This document shows positions 1 through 9,145 of a stretch of 64,000 nucleotides of DNA, piece after piece. Numbering within the stretch: position 1 is the stretch's first letter; each line of letters starts with the position of its first letter. The notes under the pieces were generated by a model. The model made no database searches and was not told where the DNA came from. It saw only the letters and a list, made by a program, of their open reading frames with translations. The stretch is from assembly GCF_019656455.1 (NCBI RefSeq), contig NZ_BPMK01000001.1, positions 1 to 64,000 on the forward strand, written 5' to 3'. The position numbers and the translations under genes were made by a program. This stretch comes from Noviherbaspirillum aridicola (lineage in GTDB: Bacteria; Pseudomonadota; Gammaproteobacteria; Burkholderiales; Burkholderiaceae_D).

Positions 1-2
1 AT

Positions 3-344
3 AAACGTCAATCGGGCATTCTTATGGATGTTCATTCGGTTGGCTTCTTTGAGAACTGGGGGTTTGGCGATTTCCAGTTTCTCAAATCCAATCCGAATGA
101 ACCAGAACAACCTATTGAAACATCACAGCTAGGCCTGCGCATTCCAGGTACCCACGTCCCGGGCCTGCTCACCGCCGGCACCTTCATCAAAGGGGGCGAC
201 AGGCAGTTCGTCTACACCTCGCGCAAACTGCAAACCATCGTGATCGAACTGGCCGGAAATGACTGGACCCGCCTGGTGATCGGCGTGCCGGATGCGCGCG
301 CCGAGGCGGCGCGGATCAACGCGTGCGTCGCCCGCCGCCGCTAG
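3..344 (+). CDS. Conserved small hypothetical protein, 5' end outside window
   Basis: The reading frame is open to the left edge, so the true start may lie upstream; the first ATG is at 24 and would give 106 residues. The visible protein has a compact beta-rich pattern: PGTHVPGLLTAGTF, then a segment ending in IVIELAG, then RLVIGVPDA and a C-terminal helix ending in arginines. I recall similarly patterned bacterial proteins of about 100-110 residues without known function, so the gene may be nearly complete. No signal peptide or catalytic motif is visible. Base composition looks less GC-rich at the 5' end than in the genes that follow. Confidence 0.55.
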   Translation, partial: KRQSGILMDVHSVGFFENWGFGDFQFLKSNPNEPEQPIETSQLGLRIPGTHVPGLLTAGTFIKGGDRQFVYTSRKLQTIVIELAGNDWTRLVIGVPDARAEAARINACVARRR

Positions 345-625
345 CATACCCGGCAGGACCAGGCTCAATGCGACATCCGGGCGTCGGCAGGGTGCCTGTG
401 GAATGTCCGATTGAGCCGCCAGTCGTCCTTCGAATGCCTGCAAACCCGAGTGACCGCGGGAGCGGAAATGCCGGCAAGCGAAGCGGCAGATAGGACTGGC
501 GTGACCTTCTGTCCATGGACCAGGCCGTCGAAGGAAAATCTTATGAAAGCGGTCAGTGGCGGCCAGCAGCCAGCGGCCGGAATCGCTCATCCGGCCTCGC
601 GCCGCTGGACACAGCGGTGCGCTGC

Positions 626-1405
626 TCATGTCGTCGGAACGGTACCGCCGTCTATCACATACTCGGCTCCGGTAATAGAGGCGGCGAGAGGTGAGGCAAG
701 GAATGCAATCAGGCTTGCCACCTCCGCTGGCGTGGAGGGCCGGCCTATTGGGATGCCTCCGATGCTGTCCATGATGATCGCCTTGCCCCCGTCGATGTCG
801 GTGCCTGCCTGTTGTGCCAGCCGCTCCGCAAGTGCGACCGATGCTTCAGTTTCGACCCATCCCGGCGAAACGCGGACCACCCGTACACCCTTGGGAGATA
901 TCTCCTTCGAGAGGCTCTTGCTATACGTCGACAGTGCAGCCTTCGCAGCCGCATACGCCGTCGTCGCATCCGGCAGCGGCAATTGGCTCTGTATGGAGGT
1001 CACGTGAATGATTACACCATGCCGTTGTTCCAGCATGGCGGGGATCAGCGCGCGGTCCAGCCGGACTGCCGGGAAGAGATTGAGATCCAGCTCCCTGCGC
1101 CACGCTTCCTCCCCGAGGACGGCGAACCCGCCGCCATGTGACGAGGAGCCGCCCACCACGTGGACGATGATGTCGACATTGCCCCAATGCGACCCGACTG
1201 CATCGACTACCGCTTCACAGCCGTCGACGGTGGCCAGGTCGGCTGCGACAAACAGGCATGACGGCATGTCCGCGGAGTGCACCCGCGCCGTGGTGATTAC
1301 GTCCGCGCCCAGTTCGATGAACAGATCGACGACTGCTCTGCCGACACCCTTGGTGCCGCCGGTGACCAGGACACGTTTACCTTGCAGCGCCAGATTCAGG
1401 GACAT
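626..1405 (-). CDS. SDR family NAD(P)-dependent oxidoreductase
   Basis: A classical short-chain dehydrogenase of 259 residues. The dinucleotide-binding glycine motif TGGTKGVG is at residues 15-22, the catalytic serine lies in HVTSIQ, and the YxxxK pair is in AYAAAKAAL. The C-terminal half carries the usual PGWVETE and a final [12 protein letters not shown], where the family makes its last strand. The substrate cannot be read from sequence. The start overlaps the stop of the upstream NTF2-like gene by one base (TAATG), so the two genes are translationally coupled. The LysR gene diverges from this pair and probably regulates it. Confidence 0.9.
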   Translation of the reverse strand: MSLNLALQGKRVLVTGGTKGVGRAVVDLFIELGADVITTARVHSADMPSCLFVAADLATVDGCEAVVDAVGSHWGNVDIIVHVVGGSSSHGGGFAVLGEEAWRRELDLNLFPAVRLDRALIPAMLEQRHGVIIHVTSIQSQLPLPDATTAYAAAKAALSTYSKSLSKEISPKGVRVVRVSPGWVETEASVALAERLAQQAGTDIDGGKAIIMDSIGGIPIGRPSTPAEVASLIAFLASPLAASITGAEYVIDGGTVPTT

Positions 1406-1731
1406 TATCGGATCTCCAGCGAACGGATCCTGTTGTCGGCCAGCTGGAACACATGGTTCAGCTGTACCGGGCTGCCCGGGAATTCTCCCGCAACCCTCGT
1501 CAGCACGGTAACACGCTGGTTATCGCGCTCGACGTGCAGGAGCTCCACGAAGTAGCTGAACTTCTGTCGGGCGTCGTGCTGCCAGGACGTGATCGCCTGA
1601 AGCCCGCGATGCGTGTGTCCTTCGTCTATCACTATCGCATCCGCGGAAAAGCAGCCGGACAGGCGGGCAATCTCCGCGCCGTTGCTGACGGCGAAATAAG
1701 TCTCGATGGATTCGGGCAATGAAAGATGCAT
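1405..1731 (-). CDS. SnoaL/NTF2-like family protein
   Basis: This 108-residue protein has the cone-shaped SnoaL/NTF2 pattern: an N-terminal helix ([19 protein letters not shown]), then [20 protein letters not shown], then long beta strands ending in [16 protein letters not shown]. Such proteins serve as small hydrolases, isomerases or ligand-binding partners in catabolic clusters, and the exact role cannot be assigned. It is the first gene of a two-gene unit with the downstream SDR. The unit is transcribed away from a LysR regulator and starts next to a perfect dyad at 1873-1895. Confidence 0.85.
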   Translation of the reverse strand: MHLSLPESIETYFAVSNGAEIARLSGCFSADAIVIDEGHTHRGLQAITSWQHDARQKFSYFVELLHVERDNQRVTVLTRVAGEFPGSPVQLNHVFQLADNRIRSLEIR

Positions 1732-1872
1732 GGTGTTGCCTCCTGCGGTTGATGTACTTACGGAAGTGAAGCGGTCGCACGCTTGCGACTGCTGCGCTGA
1801 ACTTGCCGGATGCCCGGTCCGAAGTGCCGGTGACGGTGGCCGGGCGCGGTCCTTCCAATCTAGTTACAATCG

Positions 1873-1895
1873 TTTATCCCTACAAGCGGGATAAA
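1873..1895. promoter_or_regulatory. Dyad operator between NTF2-like/SDR unit and lysR
   Basis: A perfect inverted repeat TTTATCCC-N7-GGGATAAA sits in the 194-bp divergent intergenic region, 31 bp before the LysR start. LysR-type regulators usually bind such dyads between their own gene and a divergent target, so this is the best candidate for the autoregulatory and target site. Binding itself is inferred. Confidence 0.6.
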
Positions 1896-1925
1896 CCGGG
1901 ATGCCTCATTTTGGAAAGCGGGACA

Positions 1926-2831
1926 ATGTACAGACCAGGACTTAACGACCTGGAGGCAGTCATCGCCGTCGCGCGCAGAGCTTCATTTCGGACGGCGGCA
2001 CTGGACCTCGGGATGTCGACCACCGCCCTGAGCAGCGCGGTGGGAAAGCTGGAGGCGAAACTCGGCGTGCGCCTGTTCAACAGGACAACACGCAGTGTTG
2101 CGCTGACCGAGGCCGGTCGCCTGTTCATCGAGCGGGTTTCCCCTGCCCTGCAGGACATCAACGACGCCATGGAGGCGGTGAAGGCGCAGCAGGTGACGCC
2201 GGCGGGGACCTTGCGAATCAACGCCTTCACCACCGCGGCACGCGAGATCCTGTCGCCGATGGTGCTCACTTTCTTGCGCCGCCATCCGCAGGTGCATGTC
2301 GATCTCGTCACCGAAGGGCGCCTGGTCGACATTGTGGCGGAAGGATTCGACCTCGGCGTGCGGGTCGCTGACCTCGTACCCAGCGACATGATCGCCGTCT
2401 CGCTGGGCAGGCCGCAGCGCCACGCCGTGGTCGGATCGCCGCAATACTTCAGCCGGCACGCCAGGCCGCGCGTCCCCGACGACCTCTTGCAGCACCGGTG
2501 CATTCGCGTGCGCCTGCCGAACGGGATGCTGTATCGATGGCGCTTCGAGAAGGGCGGCAAGGAAGCTCAGATCGATGTCAACGGACCGATCACGCTCGAT
2601 GAGGCCAGCCTCGCACGCATTGCGGTGCTGGAGGGTGTCGGGCTGGGTTTCTTCATGGAGCAGGACTTGCGGGCCGATATCCAGGCCGGGCATCTCGTGC
2701 GGGTGCTGGAAGACTGGACGCCGGCATTTGCCGGCCTGTGCCTGTACTACCCCGGCAGACGTCACGCCTCGGCCGCGATGAAGGCCTTTGTCGAGCTGGC
2801 CCGCGAGCACGCTGCGTCTTCGCCTCATTGA
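1926..2831 (+). CDS. LysR family transcriptional regulator
   Basis: A 301-residue LysR-type regulator. The N-terminal winged helix-turn-helix is at about residues 1-60 ([19 protein letters not shown], then [16 protein letters not shown]), followed by a linker helix and a substrate-binding domain with the family's [20 protein letters not shown] segment. I chose the ATG at 1926; an upstream in-frame start at 1803 would add 41 residues with no family similarity and would run through the dyad. The gene diverges from the NTF2-like/SDR pair, its likely target. The effector is unknown. Confidence 0.92.
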   Translation: MYRPGLNDLEAVIAVARRASFRTAALDLGMSTTALSSAVGKLEAKLGVRLFNRTTRSVALTEAGRLFIERVSPALQDINDAMEAVKAQQVTPAGTLRINAFTTAAREILSPMVLTFLRRHPQVHVDLVTEGRLVDIVAEGFDLGVRVADLVPSDMIAVSLGRPQRHAVVGSPQYFSRHARPRVPDDLLQHRCIRVRLPNGMLYRWRFEKGGKEAQIDVNGPITLDEASLARIAVLEGVGLGFFMEQDLRADIQAGHLVRVLEDWTPAFAGLCLYYPGRRHASAAMKAFVELAREHAASSPH

Positions 2832-2992
2832 ACCGCCGACAGCGCCGGCTGTCTGGCCGCTTCGGGGGCGGCAGGCGACGGGCGGCCAGAACCGCCCGTT
2901 CGTGGGCGACAGGTTTCCGGCGGCACACAGGTGAAGCAGAGACCCGGCAAGACGCCCGGCTTTCAGTTGCCGGACGGCGTCGGAGGGAGCCG

Positions 2993-3421
2993 TCAGGCTC
3001 CCTGCTTGATCGCGGCCAGCTGTTCCCGGATGATGCGTTCTGCATCTTCGGGCGGCAGGTCGATGCCGCCCATCAGAGGGCGCACCTCGATGCAACAGGG
3101 CTGGCCAGGGAACGGCGCCGGAAACCGCTGCGCCCATGCCAGCGCTTCGTCGTGCGACGGCACCTCGATCAGCGTGTAGCCGGCTATCAGTTCCTTGGCC
3201 TCGGCGAAGGGACCGTCGATGACGCGCGCCTGACCGGCCGCGTCGTACTGCACGCGAAATCCCTGACTGCTCGGCTGCAGCCCGGCACCATCGAGCAGCA
3301 CGCCGGCCTTGGCCATCTCGTCATGGAAGGCCATCATGCGCTGCACGAGCGTAGGGTCGTCAGGGAAGTCGCCGGCCTCGCTCATTGCGGTGGCGCGAAC
3401 CTGGATCATATAACGGGGCAT
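2993..3421 (-). CDS. YciI-like (DGPF domain) protein
   Basis: A 142-residue protein of the YCII-related/DGPF family: MPRYMIQVRA at the N terminus, a central helix with MMAFHDEMAKAGVLLDG, and the diagnostic VIDGPFAEAKE followed by GYTLIEV and DEALAWA. These proteins form ferredoxin-like dimers, and many are encoded beside ECF sigma factors. No sigma factor is adjacent here. The molecular function of this subfamily is not established. Confidence 0.88.
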   Translation of the reverse strand: MPRYMIQVRATAMSEAGDFPDDPTLVQRMMAFHDEMAKAGVLLDGAGLQPSSQGFRVQYDAAGQARVIDGPFAEAKELIAGYTLIEVPSHDEALAWAQRFPAPFPGQPCCIEVRPLMGGIDLPPEDAERIIREQLAAIKQGA

Positions 3422-3593
3422 GGAAGTCTCCTGAAATGGTTACCTTGCACGACGAATGACGGCGGCGAATTTCGACACGCCCTGAGCTTTCCGGGCAGCG
3501 CAACTCCGGCCGGCAGCGTCAGGGAGGCGAGATTGGAGCGTCACTTTATCAGCGCAGGCGAGAGGTACATGAAGATGAATTGGGGGTTCGCTT

Positions 3594-4292
3594 ATGAGGA
3601 ATGATGAGATCAAAGCCGTTTTTGATGGCCAGGCGGCTGGCTACGACAAGCAGTGGGCACGGATGTCCCCTGTTCGCGACGGTTTGCATTTTCTTCTTGG
3701 TTCTGTTTTCGCTGATTTACCAGGCAATGCCCGGATCCTTTGCGTGGGTGCGGGCACCGGCGTGGAAATCGCCTATCTGGCCAAACATTTCACGGGGTGG
3801 ACGTTTACCGCGGTTGAACCGTCGGGTCCGATGCTTGACGTGTGTCGACAGCGGGCAAGCGATGAGGGGTTCTTTTCGCGCTGCCACTTCCATGAGGGCT
3901 ACCTTTCCTCGCTTCCCGCCGGTGATTCGTATGACGCGGCGACGTGTTTCCTGGTGTCGCAGTTCATTCTGGATCGAGGAGAGCGCATACAGTTCTTCCA
4001 GGGGATTGCGGATCGGCTCGTAGCGGGCGGCCTTTTGGCAAGTGCTGATCTTGCGTCCGATGTTGATTCAGCCTCGTACCCGGATATTCTGCGGGTCTGG
4101 ATTCGCCTGATGTCTTCTGCCGGAGTGCATCCGGAGATCCTGGAGAAAACGCGCGCGGCTTACGCCAAAGACGTTGGCATCATGCCGCCAGCGCAGGTGG
4201 AATCGATCATCCTATCCGCGGGCTTCTCGTCATCGGTGCACTTCTATCAGGCAGGCCTGATGCACGCCTGGTACTCACGACGAGCAGGATGA
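3594..4292 (+). CDS. Class I SAM-dependent methyltransferase
   Basis: A 232-residue methyltransferase. The SAM-binding glycine motif ILCVGAGTGVEI (motif I, about residues 48-59) is followed by the acidic end of strand 2 in FTAVEPSGPML, and YDAATCFLVSQFI matches the motif II/III region. The N-terminal segment AVFDGQAAGYDKQWARMSPVRDGLH is the helix cap seen in small-molecule methyltransferases. The acceptor is unknown. The gene looks clearly less GC-rich (near 55% by eye) than most of the window, hinting at separate ancestry. Confidence 0.85.
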   Translation: MRNDEIKAVFDGQAAGYDKQWARMSPVRDGLHFLLGSVFADLPGNARILCVGAGTGVEIAYLAKHFTGWTFTAVEPSGPMLDVCRQRASDEGFFSRCHFHEGYLSSLPAGDSYDAATCFLVSQFILDRGERIQFFQGIADRLVAGGLLASADLASDVDSASYPDILRVWIRLMSSAGVHPEILEKTRAAYAKDVGIMPPAQVESIILSAGFSSSVHFYQAGLMHAWYSRRAG

Positions 4293-4481
4293 GCGGCGCC
4301 TAAGCATTTGCCGCAGGCTGGGCCGTATTGCGACGAGATGCGCCCTGAGACGGCCGCCGGGCTTACTTCGATATCAGGCGCGCCGACGCCGGAGTCGTAC
4401 CGTGAATGTCGTGCCTTCGCTTATGGGAGAGGCGGCGCGGCAGGCACCATGAGTCCGCGGCATGCAGTGGGCGCAGTGCGT

Positions 4482-5120
4482 CTACCCATGCATATGAGCA
4501 TCCCGATATGACAGTTGTTGGGATACGAAGCCATTGAACGCCCTCAGCAACGGGACATACCTGGCGCTGTCCCGTTCAAGCTGCATCAGCGCATGACACG
4601 TGGCTTCCAGCGTGGATAGCTGATGCGCGCCGTGTGCCTTGCGGATGAAGTACTGCGACGCCGGCGTATCGCTCAGGGCGAGACGCGGCAGCGATCGCAG
4701 CATCGGATTGGCGCCGAGCATCTTGCGGCTCTTGCGCCATGTCCCGTCGAGCACCACCAGGCGCAGCTTCTCCGGCTCGGCCCAGGGCACATCCGCCGGT
4801 GTGGCCGGGCGCGCCTTGCTTGCGCCTTCCGGCGTATCCGGGTAGAGCAGAACGGCGTGCCTGCGGTGTGCCCCCGGCGTGAACGGCGAGTGCAGCAGCG
4901 TTCGTAAATCCGGCTCGTCAAACACTTCGCCGACCACCAGGCGGCTGTCCGGCAAGCTCAGATGCAGCAGGCGCGCGCTTCCTTTTGCCTGCTCAACTTC
5001 CAGCGGGTGTTGCAGGATCAGTACTTCAACCGTATGGGCGATCGGGGTGCACCAGTGACAGATGCAGGTGCGTTGCGGCCGCATGCAGCGGTCGCAGACA
5101 GGGCGTTTGGTTTGATTCAT
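4482..5120 (-). CDS. tapT: DTW domain tRNA-uridine aminocarboxypropyltransferase (TapT-like)
   Basis: The N terminus has a cysteine cluster CDRCMRPQRTCIC, typical of bacterial DTW-domain proteins. LYPDTPEG follows, and the domain's name motif appears as VLDGTWRKSRKML. This family uses S-adenosylmethionine to attach an aminocarboxypropyl group to uridine (acp3U) in tRNA, and E. coli TapT is the reference member. At 212 residues the length fits. The ATG at 5120 is directly before the cysteine cluster. Neighbours give no operon context. Confidence 0.85.
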   Translation of the reverse strand: MNQTKRPVCDRCMRPQRTCICHWCTPIAHTVEVLILQHPLEVEQAKGSARLLHLSLPDSRLVVGEVFDEPDLRTLLHSPFTPGAHRRHAVLLYPDTPEGASKARPATPADVPWAEPEKLRLVVLDGTWRKSRKMLGANPMLRSLPRLALSDTPASQYFIRKAHGAHQLSTLEATCHALMQLERDSARYVPLLRAFNGFVSQQLSYRDAHMHG

Positions 5121-5338
5121 GGGGTTCCGGCATTAGGGACGGTCGTCGTCATGGCACGGGACTAAGGGCGGACGCAAGTCAGCCCGACCGCCCGGGGCCG
5201 CGGAAATTCTCATGGCGTGGATGGTAACAAGGTATGCGAAGCCCGCCATCGCCGGACGTGAATTTCGGGCCCCCGGTGGGGCACCAAACGATCGGCAGCG
5301 AACTTCGGTACTACCGGCAAACGTCGTAGAATCGGCGT

Positions 5339-6163
5339 ATGGAACACAGCAGCCACAAAGCACAACAGGTATTCTGGCGGGACGCGTCGATGCCGTATGT
5401 CGAGGCGCGGTCCGTGCAGTACGGGGGCGAACTGCGCTATGCGCGTCACTGGCACGAGACTTTCTCGATTGGCATCATCACGGACGGGCGTAGCAGCTAT
5501 GTCAATGGCACGAGCGCCGAGATCGTGGAAAAAGGGACGCTCGTGGTGATAAACCCGGGCGACATCCACGCGTGCAATCCGCTTGACGGGACGCCCTGGT
5601 CATACCTGATGTTTTACTTCGACAAGGTGTGGTTCGGACGATTGCAGGCCGAGTGGAGAGGTGATACGGACGAGACTTTTCGTCCTTACACGACGGCCGC
5701 CGTGCAAGCAACGCATCTCGCCCGCGCCGGCGAGCAGTTGTTCGCCGCTTTGACCGATACCGAAAGCAGCCGATTCACCAGGGAAGTCAGTGTCATCGAC
5801 TATGCTGCCCGGCTGGCGGGCGAACTCGCGCCAGGCTCGTCGGCGCCTCTCGACGCCGGCCCAAAAATAGAGTGGGCCGCCAGGTATATCGATGCGAATT
5901 ATGCGGAAGCGCTACGCCTCGACGATATATGCGCTGCCGTCGGCCTCTCCTCGTCGTATCTCATCCGCGCTTTCAAGAAGCGCTACGGCGTGGCGCCCCA
6001 CGAGTACCAGACCAACCGGCGCATTCAGCACGCCCAGGCGCGGCTGAGGGAAGGGCTTCCGATCTCGCAGGTGGCATTGGAAACGGGGTTCGCGGACCAG
6101 GCCCATCTTCAGCGGACGTTCAAGCGCCTCACGGCGGCAACGCCGGGTCAATACCGGGGCTGA
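5339..6163 (+). CDS. AraC family transcriptional regulator
   Basis: A 274-residue AraC-type activator. The N-terminal cupin-like sensing domain contains HWHETFSIGIITDG and VINPGDIHACNP, and the C-terminal 100 residues form the double helix-turn-helix (LDDICAAVGLSSSYLIRAFKKRYG and ISQVALETGFADQAHLQRTFK). It converges on a LysE-family exporter with only 8 bases between the stops. AraC regulators of this size often sit beside LysE exporters, so it may control that gene, but the effector is unknown. Confidence 0.92.
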   Translation: MEHSSHKAQQVFWRDASMPYVEARSVQYGGELRYARHWHETFSIGIITDGRSSYVNGTSAEIVEKGTLVVINPGDIHACNPLDGTPWSYLMFYFDKVWFGRLQAEWRGDTDETFRPYTTAAVQATHLARAGEQLFAALTDTESSRFTREVSVIDYAARLAGELAPGSSAPLDAGPKIEWAARYIDANYAEALRLDDICAAVGLSSSYLIRAFKKRYGVAPHEYQTNRRIQHAQARLREGLPISQVALETGFADQAHLQRTFKRLTAATPGQYRG

Positions 6164-6171
6164 AAGGAACT

Positions 6172-6786
6172 TCAGCTCGTCATCAGATACACCACGCTCA
6201 GCACGATCGTCACCGCCATTGCCCGATTGAAGATCCGGACGCGGGCGGCGTTCCGCAGATAGTTCTGCAAGAAGCTGCCGGCCCATGCCCAGCTTGCGAT
6301 CGACAGGTAACAGATGACGAAGTAGACGGCAGTGAACAGCCAGACAGCCGATGCATCGCCGCCGGATGCATACGTGCCCATGCCGGCCACCGAAGCGAGC
6401 CAGGCCTTGGGGTTGAGCCACTGCATGGCCGCGCCCTGGCTTATCGAGGGGCGTTTCGACGCCGACCCCGGGTCCAGTTCGCCCGAGTCACTCGCCAGCC
6501 GCCAGGCCATGTACAGGAGAAAAACGGCGCCCGCCCAGCGAATCGCATCCGTTACTTGCGGCCACTCGACGATGACTTCATGGAGGCCGATCCCGGTGAG
6601 GAGTAACAGCGCCGAAAAGCCGACTGTCGCACCCGTGACGTGGCGGAGGCTGGCGGAGAAGCCGTAACGCGCGCCGCTGCTGAGCGCGACAATGTTGACC
6701 GGCCCCGGGGAGATTGACGCGGCCAGGGCAAAGGCCGCCATGGAAGCAATAAGGCTCATCGAAGTTGCCATGTGAGTGAAAGACAT
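6172..6786 (-). CDS. LysE family amino acid exporter
   Basis: A 204-residue inner-membrane protein with about six hydrophobic segments. The family signature appears early: ISPGPVNIVALSSGARYGFSASL. WAGAVFLLYMAWRLAS and MQWLNPKAWLASVAGMGTY follow, matching the LysE/RhtB fold (AxxPKGxL-like loop read here as NPKAW). Members export amino acids or their derivatives, and the substrate is not predictable. ATG at 6786 is used; another in-frame ATG is at 6771. Confidence 0.88.
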   Translation of the reverse strand: MSFTHMATSMSLIASMAAFALAASISPGPVNIVALSSGARYGFSASLRHVTGATVGFSALLLLTGIGLHEVIVEWPQVTDAIRWAGAVFLLYMAWRLASDSGELDPGSASKRPSISQGAAMQWLNPKAWLASVAGMGTYASGGDASAVWLFTAVYFVICYLSIASWAWAGSFLQNYLRNAARVRIFNRAMAVTIVLSVVYLMTS

Positions 6787-7027
6787 GGCACACGATACCG
6801 GCGACGGGTTCAGTCGTATTGAAGAAAATTACCCTGTTTCTCGAGCCATGCCATCAACCCGGCAGCCGTATCGACCTTGCGTCCTGGCGCCTGGCGGACG
6901 GCATTTTGGCAGTTTGTAAACAGCGGGGGCGCGTACATTATCCGCAGCTGAGCAAGGCGGGCTTGACTGCTCCGCACTCGCAGTTTAAAAGTGATTGCTC
7001 AACTGAATGCCGGTCAAGGAGCTTGAG

Positions 7028-7636
7028 ATGCAGTATCCCAGTATCGCCTCTGCCTACGATGAACTGGCCGAACAGTGGCTGGACGATCGGTTCAGTCGCA
7101 TTGATGGCGTTGACCAGCACAGGCGTGCTCTCGGATTCCTCGACGGTGGCCCCGGCGGCTTCGCACTCAACGCTGGCTGCGGGTGCAATACGCGATTCAA
7201 CCCGCTCCTGCATGCGAGAGGACTGCAAATCGAGGCCGTCGATATCTCTCCGCGCATGGTGGCCCTGGCCAGGGCGGCCGATCCGGCGGTGACTGTTCAT
7301 CTTGCCGACGTCTGTACATGGCAGCCCCCGCGTACATATCGCTTCATCTCCGCGTGGGACAGCATCTGGCATGTCCGACTGGCACAGCAACGGCCGCTGA
7401 TGCTCAAGCTGCTGAATGCCCTGGACGCCGGAGGCGTATTCATCTTCTCCGCCGGAGGGCTTGACGAAGCCCAGGAACATTTCGATTCCTCGATGGGGCC
7501 GAAGGTCTGCTACAGCACCCTTGGCATACCCGGCCTGCTCGATGTCATCAAGGACGCGGGTTGCGTTTGCAGGCATCTCGAGCTTGATCAGCACCCGCAG
7601 AAGCATCTCTGCATGATCGTCCAGCGAATCGGCTGA
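7028..7636 (+). CDS. Class I SAM-dependent methyltransferase
   Basis: A 202-residue methyltransferase. It opens with YPSIASAYDELAEQW, has a motif I written ALNAGCGCNTRF, an acidic strand-2 end in EAVDISPRMVALA, and motif II at VHLADVCTW. The start at 7028 is preferred over the ATG at 7007 because AAGGAG lies six bases before it. The cysteine-rich motif I (AGCGCN) and the FISAWDSIWHV segment resemble a small bacterial methyltransferase family of unknown acceptor. It stands alone between convergent genes. Confidence 0.82.
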   Translation: MQYPSIASAYDELAEQWLDDRFSRIDGVDQHRRALGFLDGGPGGFALNAGCGCNTRFNPLLHARGLQIEAVDISPRMVALARAADPAVTVHLADVCTWQPPRTYRFISAWDSIWHVRLAQQRPLMLKLLNALDAGGVFIFSAGGLDEAQEHFDSSMGPKVCYSTLGIPGLLDVIKDAGCVCRHLELDQHPQKHLCMIVQRIG

Positions 7637-7821
7637 TAAACGCAGCGCAGCCGGCAACATCCTTCATATGAGCGGTGGTTCGCAGGCGCTTCGCGCCGCC
7701 TGCCGCCGGTCGATGCCCAGGTGACGCCCTGCCATATGCAATGGGGCTTTCCGGGAGTCGTCATGAATCTGCAATGTGCGACAGAAACCATCCAACGCCG
7801 GATCGCCGCCAGGCGCCCTTA

Positions 7822-7852
7822 GCGCTGCGCGACCGGTACGGTCACGCAGCGC
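7822..7852. terminator. Hairpin downstream of tupA
   Basis: Thirteen-base arms GCGCTGCGCGACC and GGTCACGCAGCGC pair with a single G-U type mismatch around a 5-base loop, starting 9 bases after the tupA stop on the minus strand. No T-run follows, so it is a weak intrinsic terminator or an mRNA-stabilising end. Confidence 0.4.
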
Positions 7853-7861
7853 CGGCGCAGC

Positions 7862-8677
7862 CTACTTGCCTGCCTTCGCCGACGGGAAGAATACCTGCTG
7901 ACCATCGACCCTGAAGGAGGCGATCAGCTTCTGTCCTTCATCCGACGTGATCCAGTCGATGAGCTGCATCGCGCCCTTGTAATTGATGTCCTTGTACTTC
8001 TGCGGGTTGACCGCGATGATGCCGTACGGGTTGAACATCTTCTGGTCACCCTCGACCACGATGGCCAGGCCGGTTCTGGCCCGGTACGCGATGTAGGTTG
8101 CCCGGTCCGTCAGGGTATAGGCCCTCAATTCGGCGGCCATGTTGAGTACTTCACCCATGCCGAGGCCTGCCGACACGTAGGCGGGTCCCTGCGGCTGGCT
8201 GCCGACCTGCTTCCAGTAGCCTTTTTCCATCTGGTCGGTGCCGGAGTTGTCGCCACGGGAGATGAATTTGGCCTTGCTGTCGACGATCTTCTTCATCGCG
8301 GCGAGCACATCGGTGCTGCCCTTGATGCCGGCCGGATCGTTTTCCGGGCCGACGAGGATGAAATCGTTGTACATGACGTCGCGGCGATTGACGCCATGGC
8401 CTTCGGCGACGAACTTGTCCTCCGAGGCGCGGGCGTGGACCAGGGTCACGTCCACGTCGCCGTTCTTCGCCAGCTCCAGCGCCTTGCCGGTGCCGACGGA
8501 AATCACGTTGACCTTGACCTTCGCCCTGGCCTCGAACTTCGGCAGCAGGTACTGCAGCAGGCCCGAGTTGTCGGTGCTCGTCGAGGTCGACAGCTTGACG
8601 ACCTGCTGCGCCAGCGCGGGAGACGCGGCAGCCAGCAGGAAGCCCAGCAGGGCAAGGTTGTTCTTCAGGTTCAGCAT
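7862..8677 (-). CDS. tupA: Tungstate/oxyanion ABC transporter substrate-binding protein (TupA-like)
   Basis: A periplasmic binding protein of 271 residues with a signal peptide ending at about ASPALAQ. The ligand-facing TSTSTDNSGLLQYLLP, the GTGKALELAKNGDVDV strand and RRDVMYNDFILVGP are hallmarks of TupA/PstS-like tungstate receptors, and SRGDNSGTDQMEK supplies further oxyanion contacts. The start has a good AGGAG about 8 bases upstream. The permease and ATPase genes (tupB, tupC) are not adjacent in this window, so the protein is an orphan here or its partners are elsewhere. Molybdate or another oxyanion cannot be excluded. Confidence 0.85.
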   Translation of the reverse strand: MLNLKNNLALLGFLLAAASPALAQQVVKLSTSTSTDNSGLLQYLLPKFEARAKVKVNVISVGTGKALELAKNGDVDVTLVHARASEDKFVAEGHGVNRRDVMYNDFILVGPENDPAGIKGSTDVLAAMKKIVDSKAKFISRGDNSGTDQMEKGYWKQVGSQPQGPAYVSAGLGMGEVLNMAAELRAYTLTDRATYIAYRARTGLAIVVEGDQKMFNPYGIIAVNPQKYKDINYKGAMQLIDWITSDEGQKLIASFRVDGQQVFFPSAKAGK

Positions 8678-9145
8678 CGGGTCACTCCTCTCGATTGAAT
8701 ACGTTCCTTCGCAAAATCTTCTGGCGTGGCGTACGCGACATGCACTTCAGCAGGCACTCCGGTCGCCCGCGCCGCTGCACCATGCTCCGGGATCGGGATA
8801 CAGGGGAACGTACCGTCTGAGATGTTCATATTCAGAGTTTCAGGGGGGCTTACCATAGCACACCGACATTCATCTCAGGGAAGGTCCGCGCTTTCGTGCT
8901 ACGCGTTCCGCACGCCGTAGCGAGGATCGCCAGAACAAGGTGCGCGAGGAACCCTGAGAGTCCCCCGGCGCAACGCGCGAATGGATGACGATGCCACCGC
9001 ACCGCTCCCGGCTTCCGGCTTTGTTATAACGGCAACGAACCTTTTCCAAAGCCATCATCTCCAACCCTCGCATCCCATCGACGCTCCCCCCGGGCCGGGA
9101 CTTCCTTGGGTACAGTCTCACCTTTGGGAAGAAGCGGAACGAGAG
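8678..9145. other. 468-bp divergent intergenic region (tupA / LOV kinase)
   Basis: This region carries the promoters of both divergent genes. The tupA leader appears long and GC-rich; I looked for a molybdenum-cofactor-type riboswitch and could not build one. On the plus strand an open frame begins at an ATG at 8981 and would add 55 residues to the kinase, but these look unlike a protein domain, and a TATAAC at 9025-9030 could be a promoter -10 inside it. No other gene is visible. Confidence 0.5.

Noticed and set aside
4308-4511. Small plus-strand frame of 67 codons
   Set aside because: No ribosome binding site, no recognisable features, and it overlaps the end of the DTW-domain gene.
8678-8860. 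Molybdenum-cofactor or oxyanion riboswitch in the tupA leader
   Set aside because: I could not build the conserved stems, so the sequence shows only a long GC-rich leader.
8981-9145. Upstream ATG at 8981 for the LOV kinase
   Set aside because: The added 55 residues show no domain, the ATG lacks a ribosome binding site, and the GAGAG-preceded ATG at 9146 fits better.
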